The notes below the pieces were generated by a model. The model searched no databases and was not told where the DNA came from. It was given only the letters and a program-made list of their open reading frames with translations. A DNA stretch of 64,000 nt from NCBI RefSeq assembly GCF_042100115.1, contig NC_091277.1, positions 1,550,001 to 1,614,000 of the forward strand, read 5' to 3'. The position numbers and the translations under genes are program-made. The number at the start of each line of letters is the position of its first letter. Position 1 is the stretch's first letter. Shown in pieces: positions 57,837 through 64,000 of the stretch. Origin of the DNA: Alternaria dauci. Taxonomy: Eukaryota > Ascomycota > Dothideomycetes > Pleosporales > Pleosporaceae.

Positions 57837-59484
57837 CTACCATTCGAATTCACCATTTGCCTTGTGGAACAAGTATCTTCCATATCGTTAGCAATTCTTC
57901 TTTAGCCATCTCAGCGCAAAACTCACTCCTTCTTGTTCGTCGTCAGGATACCGTCCTTGAGCGTGCACTTCCACTTGTTCTTGACGCGCTGGACCTTGTC
58001 ATAGGTACAGAGCATATAGTCAACCATGTCATCATCACTGTTGTCGCCATCGCCGAGCTCGTCCTCGGAATCATCAAGATCAGAGTTGATTGCGTCATCC
58101 GGATCCTCTTCAGGCTTGACATCGTCGTCGCCATCAAAGCGAGCTGGGCCCGGTGCGCTCGAGGATGCTTCTGCGTCTTCGGTCTGTAACACACGCACGG
58201 CAGCCTTTCGCTTCTTGCCCTTTGGCATCGAGTCGAGTGGCACCATGAGTCCACTGTCCTGGCGCATAGCCATGGCGTCGACGCGGGCACGCATGAAGTC
58301 GTCCGCTGCCATACGCTCTACTGCATCAGCAGCTCGTGCAGCCTTCAGCGCCTCCCAGTCGGCCATGGCATCACCCGAACCATCAGTCTGTGACGTGTAC
58401 ATGTGGTTTTGGGGTGGGGGACGTTGCTGCGGCATCTGTTGCTGTTGCTGTTGTGGCGGGCGTTGATGCTGTTGTTGTGGCGCCATCATCCGCTGCTGCT
58501 GCTGATTCTGCATTGGTATCTGCGGCAAATGTCCTTGTTGGGCAAGGTTGGGAAAGTTCTGCTGCTGGACATGGCCCTGTTGCTGAATGCGTTGCTGGAC
58601 AAGCGCAGCCGCGCGCTGATTCGCCAGCTGTGTGTTTTGATCATAGCTGCCACCGTAACCATTGTTTGCAGTCTGGGCTGGAGGGTAGTTGGCAACGGGG
58701 GGCTGATATCCTCCTTCTGTCTTGACGGGCACATTGGGGAAATTTAAACCGTCCTGAGGGCCGGAAACGGGAGGCATATCATTGTCAACCTTGACGTTGG
58801 ACGGCACAGTAGGCGGTTGACGAACCGGCTCAGGAGCAGGGTCCCAAGGGAAGTGGGCAATCTTGAGAGCAGACAGTCTTTCTTGCCAACCCTAGCGATA
58901 GTCAGTGTATGCTCAGCATAGCTGTGCAGTGAGACATTGTGTGAGAACAGCCGTCACGTGACGGGCTATGCCGTGTTGGGAAGTGATGCGTTGGTCTTGG
59001 CGGGTGGGGGAGCTGTGCAGGGGCTATAAGAAGGTGACCCAAATACTGAGACGCCCCCGAGCTGCCACACCGACCGGCAACTCCGCCCCGCTTTCAGCCG
59101 CCCAACGTCCCAGCCAGGCGATCATGGCGCCATCGCCAGAGCGAGCAAAAACGACGCGAGACATTTTTTGACAAGAAATGCGAGAAATGCGAGGAAAAAG
59201 CAATGAGCGGTGTGGTGCAGGGGCCGCCGGGGTGCTGCGACAAAGGAAAGAAAAGGCGCGAGGGCTGAGATGTAGAGGCCAGGTTGCCACATACCTGCTT
59301 CATCTCGTCGAGGGTGGTGTGGTCGACGCCAGACTCCTCAAAGTCGTTCTGCGACGTCTGGACCACCTTCTCGATGATCTGCTGGTAGACGCCGCCCTGG
59401 TTGTCGCTGTTAGCAAGCCTGCCTTTACCCTTCCACCGCTCGCATGCGCGCCCAGGGGATACTAACCACGACCGAGTTTGACAT
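57837..59484 (-). CDS. TOA1: TFIIA large subunit (Toa1)
   Basis: General transcription factor subunit that stabilises TBP on the TATA element. Exons 59484-59467, 59396-59295, 58891-57927 and 57876-57837 give about 374 aa. Exon 1 is only 18 nt (MSNSVV). Exon 2 encodes the N-terminal helices (GGVYQQIIEKVVQTS ... DHTTLDEMKQ). Exon 3 carries a Gln-rich linker, an acidic stretch (DDSEDELGDGDNSDDD) and the start of the C-terminal beta-barrel (YMLCTYDKVQRVKNKWKCTL). The frame otherwise stops soon after NKKE at 57923, but a GTGAGT donor there, a CTAAC branch and a GGAAG acceptor lead to a 40-nt final exon giving YLFHKANGEFEW, the typical Toa1 C terminus. Annotation without this exon would lose 12 conserved residues. 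Confidence 0.9.
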
Positions 59485-60093
59485 GGTGGCGACTGCTTGG
59501 TATGGGCTCAGCTATCTAGTATACGATATGGGCTCTGTGAAGGCTGCACAAAGGCTTGCGATGGTCGCTCGCGTGCAGAGGCTTGAGGAATAGGCAGGCA
59601 AGCCAGGCAGGCGACGTCAGCGCTTGAGGCTGCAAATAGGTGCGCGCGCTTGAGGAAGCTTCTGCGCTGTCAAGTAACTTCTACGGATATCGCGAGCCCA
59701 GACGGAAGGCTTTGTACGACGTGTTGGGGTGCCCTCAGCTTTCGTGGATGTGGATGTATGAGTGTTAGTGAGCGGCGTCCCGGCAATCATTGAGGGCGCC
59801 GATTCCTTAGCGCCTAACGCTACACTAGCGTTGCACGTGACATTCATCATAACCAGCGGAACGATACCTTTGCAACAACATGGTACAACCTTCTCCTGTG
59901 CTCATGTCTCAGGAACCGATCGTGCGCAAATGTACATGCGATATCATGGCTTTTCTGATACAAATTTCGTCAAGTCATTAGAGGTCCCTGAGATGGGTCG
60001 CAGGAATGGCATCAAAAGCAAATCTCATGCTACTTCTTCTAGTAGTGCCCGGATATCTCAACGCGTTCAATACCACTACTTGAAACCAACAGC
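59485..60093. other. intergenic region
   Basis: About 600 bases between the Toa1 start and the 3' end of the bZIP gene. A plus-strand frame at 59762-60235 overlaps the bZIP 3' exon in antisense and is not supported. Confidence 0.4.
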
Positions 60094-61620
60094 TCAATGG
60101 TCATGCACCAACGCCTTTCGCACCGCTAGAGCTACATCCTTGCGTCTGTATCCCGCCGACCGCCCCAGACAAACGCCACGTACAATGATTTCTGTCAGTT
60201 TGTTAGCCAACCTTGACACTATTCGTCTTGCGTGACCGTTCGCACTCACCATCGATAAGTCTTGAAACGTCGACCCAGCCATGTTTTCTCCGCTTCTGCT
60301 TCACCACTGGCAAAGCTGAAGTCACGTCGTCCATCGTGCCCATGCCTAGATCCATGTCGCTTATGTGAAAGCCATCGGGATGCGAGAAATCATAAGTGTA
60401 TCCGGGGGCGAGATCTAATCCTAGAGTCTGATCGTACGAGAGTTCGTAATTGATGAGCTTGGGGAAGTCGCCAGTGTGACCGAATGGGATGCCTAGACCA
60501 AAGGCCCCGTCATGCTCCACGGTGTAAGGCTGGTCCGATCGATTTGTCGAAGTGGTTGATGGAGCTGTTGATGTGTTGGTAGAGCTATTGCTGAGACGAG
60601 GCAGCTCCGTTGTCATGTTTGCACGTTGTCGTAGTGCATCGGCGTGGACTTCGGGTACCTCTTCGTCTTCCTCGTCGATAATACACTCTGCAAACGAACT
60701 TCTCGGGTCGAGCTTGCACGCGTATTTATCCTCCAAGAACCCTTGCACGTCGTGGCAGTCAAACCACTCACCCTCGTATCCACTGAGGTCCAAATCGCCT
60801 AATTCTTTACTCCTGCCGTCTTCTGTGTTCTCTATTATATATACCCGCCTCTCTGGTGGTCCAACTTGCCGCAAGTTCCATCCATTCCTGACATGTGTTA
60901 TGTGGCCCGCAGCATCACTTCGGGGATAGTGAGTTCCCGCACCACCGAGATGAATGAAAGGCGTGTCCCACCAGTCCAGGTCTTCACCAATAGTGCGGGA
61001 CATCAGAATCCGGAAGCGGTTACGTATTTGATCAAGAGATTGGTGGGATAGAGAGAGCTTGAAGACGCGATCTATCGCCTAATTACGATGATTAGTTTTT
61101 TCTTTGTCATTGGAGTCGAGCAGTGAGGCTGGAAAGACAATTCGTATATCGAGCAGCTGGGTACATACCGTGGGACGATCATTGGCGCGACTCAGCAGAT
61201 GGAACCCCGCCTCAAGCGCCGCCCTGGACAGTCGCCTAGCAAACGTAGTCTCTTCGAAACTATATGTTGTCACCGGTTGAAGTGTCTTCGTCGGAACTTT
61301 GGTTGGAGGGGGTGTTGGGAGCCTATTTATTGGTGGGGTGGCTTCAGGCGTTGGTACACGGACGGAGTAGATGTGGGGATTTGACGATGCGAAGGGTGTT
61401 GACTGTTGGCTGTGTAGGTCCACAAGGCCAAAGGGAAGCTGTGTTGGTTGCGATGAAGTATGTAAAGACGAGGGGTCATCTGGAGGTTGTGAAGTCCGGG
61501 TCGATTGATCGAAAACAGAGCCGGGTGGAAACACACGGCATGATATAAGATCGTTCCTGCTGGTGTCTACATTACCGTAGGCGGCACTGATATGTGCGAG
61601 ATAGCTGTCCGGTGTTGATA

Positions 61621-61662
<42 letters not shown>

Positions 61663-62454
61663 GCTGTTGTTGTGGGCGCTTCGGATCATCTGGCTTCGAG
61701 GCGGTGGAATAGCCCCATCCGGCGTGTTGAGCTTCGACATCCGGCTCGACTGGCTGTTGTGCACCATTGCGTTCAGCAGTTCCCTGATACCCTTGCTCGC
61801 CATCTTCATCGCCCTCATGTTGCCCCTCGCTGGCCGTCTTGACCAAGTTTGCAAATGTCTCCATCACCAGCTTGAACTCATGCGACAAAGTCGGGTTCAA
61901 TTGCAACAAACCTGACTTTACGGTCGATTCATTTAGCTTTAGAAAAGTCTTGTTCATCTGCTCGATGATCGAGTGTAGCTGTATGCTTTGGTTCTTCAGC
62001 GATGAGATTGTCGTCTCTTTTCGTTGACGATAAGCTCGCTGAGCAAGACGGATTTGAGTCCTTCGTCTCTGCCATGTATGTCAGCATTGCCGACGCGTAG
62101 TCTGGGACATTGGGTTGCGAGATGAATCATGCTGGATAGCGATGAGATGGGCACTTGCGGGTCGTCCATAGGGGCCGACGAAGATTGACATCTGCCTCAC
62201 AGCTTCTTCCATCAGAGCAGGTGTGGATTCATCGTCTTCCATTCCGCAGTAGGATTGAGTAACAATGAATCAGGGTAGAAGAAAAGAAAAGACACGACGT
62301 CTCCACTCACATCTGCGGCTGTGGCATCCTGCGTATCGACCCGGGGCCGTCCCCTAGCCTTCTTTCCTCCAGCACCACCGTCATCGCCACTATTGCTCCT
62401 GCGCGAGCGCTTCCGGGATGTGTGTGGTTGCTCTTCTGATTCCGAGCTCGTCAT
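60094..62454 (-). CDS. polyglutamine bZIP transcription factor
   Basis: Nuclear DNA-binding factor. Exons 62454-62311, 62068-61169, 61078-60250 and 60191-60094 give about 656 aa. The first exon is basic and Ser-rich (TSRKRSRRSNSGDDGG, GRPRVDTQDATAAD). The basic region starts exactly at the second exon (RRRTQIRLAQRAYRQRKETT), followed by a short leucine-zipper-like helix (ISSLKNQSIQLHSIIEQMNK). A 17-residue Gln run lies at 61622-61672. Later segments include FARRLSRAALEAGFHLL, FKLSLSHQSLDQIRNRF and DWWDTPFIHLGGAGTHYP, typical of a fungal bZIP group whose targets I cannot name. The final exon adds EIIVRGVCLGRSAGYRRKD and ends VRKALVHDH. Intron 1 is long for this window (242 nt) and sits directly before the DNA-binding domain; it contains no obvious extra exon. 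Confidence 0.85.
61622..61672 (-). repeat. CAA/CAG repeat encoding polyglutamine
   Basis: Seventeen consecutive glutamine codons, almost all CAA, on the minus strand inside the bZIP gene. Probably length-variable between strains. Confidence 0.9.
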
Positions 62455-63624
62455 AATTCTGGTCTTCGCTTCTGATACTGCAGAACGAGCAAAGTGAGGA
62501 CGCCGGAGGTAAGTCCCCGAAGGGGGATCGGTGGAATCTGTAGCGAAACTTGTGAGGGATTGCAGAGCGGACCGAAGCCGGAATCTGCGGGATGCTCTCG
62601 CTCCGACCCGACTCTTAAAACACCGCTATCGTTCACCTGTAATAAGAACAGCAGGAATCCTCTGTTCAGACTCTCGATGAAGTAATCGCAATCGGGTAAA
62701 AGTAGCGGGAAGACGTTGTGCAAATGTAAATAAGCGATCGCCGGGTCGTCTGGCGTCCAGAACTAGTCCAACGTGACGCAAGCCAGCCAGCATGGAAAAG
62801 CAAAAGATTGTCCGGTGTCCGACTCAGCATACGGCTGCTTCAGCTCATAAGGTTCGAGGTCGATCAAGGGTCCGCTGTTACATGGGGCTAATGCGCATCT
62901 CCGCACAGGCTGCGGCTAGTTCATGTAGGACGAAAGGTGCGGACGAGTACCTGGCCGTGCCACTGTGGGTTCATGGCCGTGTGGGTTCTCTGCTGAGATT
63001 GCTGCCATCTACATTGCTGTCCCCGCGCACAGATCTGTACGATTCCCAGACTCTTCGTGCAAATCGTCGATGACGAGATGTTTCAGCCCGAGGTTATGAG
63101 ATCTTGGTGGGTAGATGTGGCCAATTGTTTCGCAGTCTGTCTTGTCGCTCTGGTGCAGGTCGGGTCGATTTGCAGCATGATTACTCAACGCTAAATTTCC
63201 GCTCCGGCAACTACCGAGTACCAAGACCAATCACGCAGAGCCAAGAATCTCATCCGCTTGCAGCGGTCAGTCCATCATGCGCTTCATTCTCAGCTTCCTG
63301 ATGACGAGCCTGGGTAGTTTGGCCAAAGTTAAACAAGCTTAAACCGCTCCAACTAGATGCGCAATGGTCTTGTGAGTGCTTAATAGTATCCTGGTTGACA
63401 GTCTTGAGGGTGCTGATCAGTTTCATTCTGCTCTTCAGACCATACAACCCCCCGGGTTGTTCGGATAGCCAACATCGGTTGCGTTCCAATGTTGCTGCTC
63501 TGCACCCCAACCTACCAGGCGAGCATACCGCGCCTACTGCTTGCACCTGTCTAAATCTAGCTCTTTAAGCGTCCGGTCAAGAATGTTTAAAGCTTGTGTA
63601 TGATCACCCAATCCGGCACTGCAA
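62455..63624. other. intergenic region
   Basis: About 1.2 kb between the bZIP start codon and the 3' end of the gene cut by the window edge. A 90-codon minus frame at 62451-62723 abuts the bZIP start but has no convincing link to it. No gene called. Confidence 0.4.
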
Positions 63625-64000
63625 CTACGCCGACCCCTGACCCGGTCCATCTCTAAGCTTGGGAAGAACACCCAACCAATTACTTGACGGTGCATCTTCA
63701 CCCTGTCCTGTAGCGGCTGATTTCTCCACCCCTCCCGATTTTCCAGACGTGGTTTTCTCAGCATCATCATATCTATCTCGCACCTCATGCCCTGTTCGAT
63801 AGCTGGGTCCATGCTTTACATCTCCCTCATCGTTACTTCGCAGTGTACTTCCGCTCGTCTCGGAATCGCTCCGAGTATGCGATGCAGATCCAAGAGCATC
63901 GGCAACTGTATGATCGCTATTCTGACTCTCTTCAGTTGGCGCGGTGGCTCGGTCTTCGTCTATGCGCTTCTCTCCCCTATCTTCTGCGTTGACCCATTTT
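63625..64000 (-). CDS. 3' end of a hypothetical gene, cut by the window edge
   Basis: A minus-strand frame is open from the window edge to a stop at 63625-63627, about 124 codons. It is hydrophilic and acidic with Ser/Thr/Asp/Glu-rich stretches (NSDHTVADALGSASHTRSDS) and ends SNWLGVLPKLRDGPGQGSA. It looks like the disordered C-terminal tail of a larger protein whose start lies beyond 64000. A different frame at 63812-63534 contains an ATG but has a less protein-like composition and overlaps this one. No family recognised. Confidence 0.5.
   Translation of the reverse strand, partial: KWVNAEDRGEKRIDEDRATAPTEESQNSDHTVADALGSASHTRSDSETSGSTLRSNDEGDVKHGPSYRTGHEVRDRYDDAEKTTSGKSGGVEKSAATGQGEDAPSSNWLGVLPKLRDGPGQGSA

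Overview
The window is nuclear DNA from a filamentous ascomycete (Pezizomycotina). Gene structure shows this: introns of about 46-66 nt with GTAAGT/GTATGT donors and CTAAC branch sites, mid-range GC, no operons, and families such as a long hybrid histidine kinase, a mitochondrial NADH-cytochrome b5 reductase, Dur3 and a type III polyketide synthase. Gene order and families suggest a Dothideomycete, probably Pleosporales. That placement is inference and was not tested. I saw no tRNA, rRNA, CRISPR array or intact transposon.

Left part (1-21.9 kb): an acyltransferase-3 membrane enzyme; a fungal membrane-anchored hypothetical protein (4721-5605, minus); Mcr1-type cytochrome b5 reductase (minus); a lineage-restricted gene with a frame change near its 3' end (8635-9838); a five-exon hybrid histidine kinase of about 1543 aa (minus); a WW-domain protein that needs a GC-AG intron; an 80-aa CYSTM-like cysteine-rich protein converging on it; and a TDG/MUG uracil-DNA glycosylase.

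Middle (22-41.4 kb): a type III polyketide synthase with an intact Cys-His-Asn triad; an LPREIR-motif (2EXR/F-box-like) hypothetical protein; a stretch of coding-looking fragments (27.8-29.2 kb); an ER-type J-domain membrane protein; an MFS sugar transporter; a TPR/F-box/LRR protein of the Pof3/Dia2 type; and a Kelch-BTB protein resembling Ral2. This part has the longest gene-poor gaps (23.7-26.4 and 33.2-36.8 kb).

Right part (42-64 kb): mostly conserved housekeeping genes. These are the APC/C activator Cdc20, the urea transporter Dur3, a concentrative nucleoside transporter, the SAGA acetyltransferase Gcn5 head to head with the oligosaccharyltransferase subunit Ost5, the 9-1-1 clamp subunit Rad1, TFIIA large subunit Toa1, a polyglutamine bZIP factor, and the 3' end of a gene cut by the window edge.

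The genes do not form one pathway. Local themes are nitrogen scavenging (Dur3 plus the nucleoside transporter, adjacent and on the same strand, with GATA-type sites upstream of Dur3) and chromatin, transcription and checkpoint functions (Gcn5, Toa1, Rad1). Intron coordinates were worked out by hand from splice signals and reading frame and should be read as models. No clearly new multi-gene system was found. The best leads are the type III PKS locus, the WW/CYSTM pair with its GC-AG intron, and the orphan gene with the frame change.
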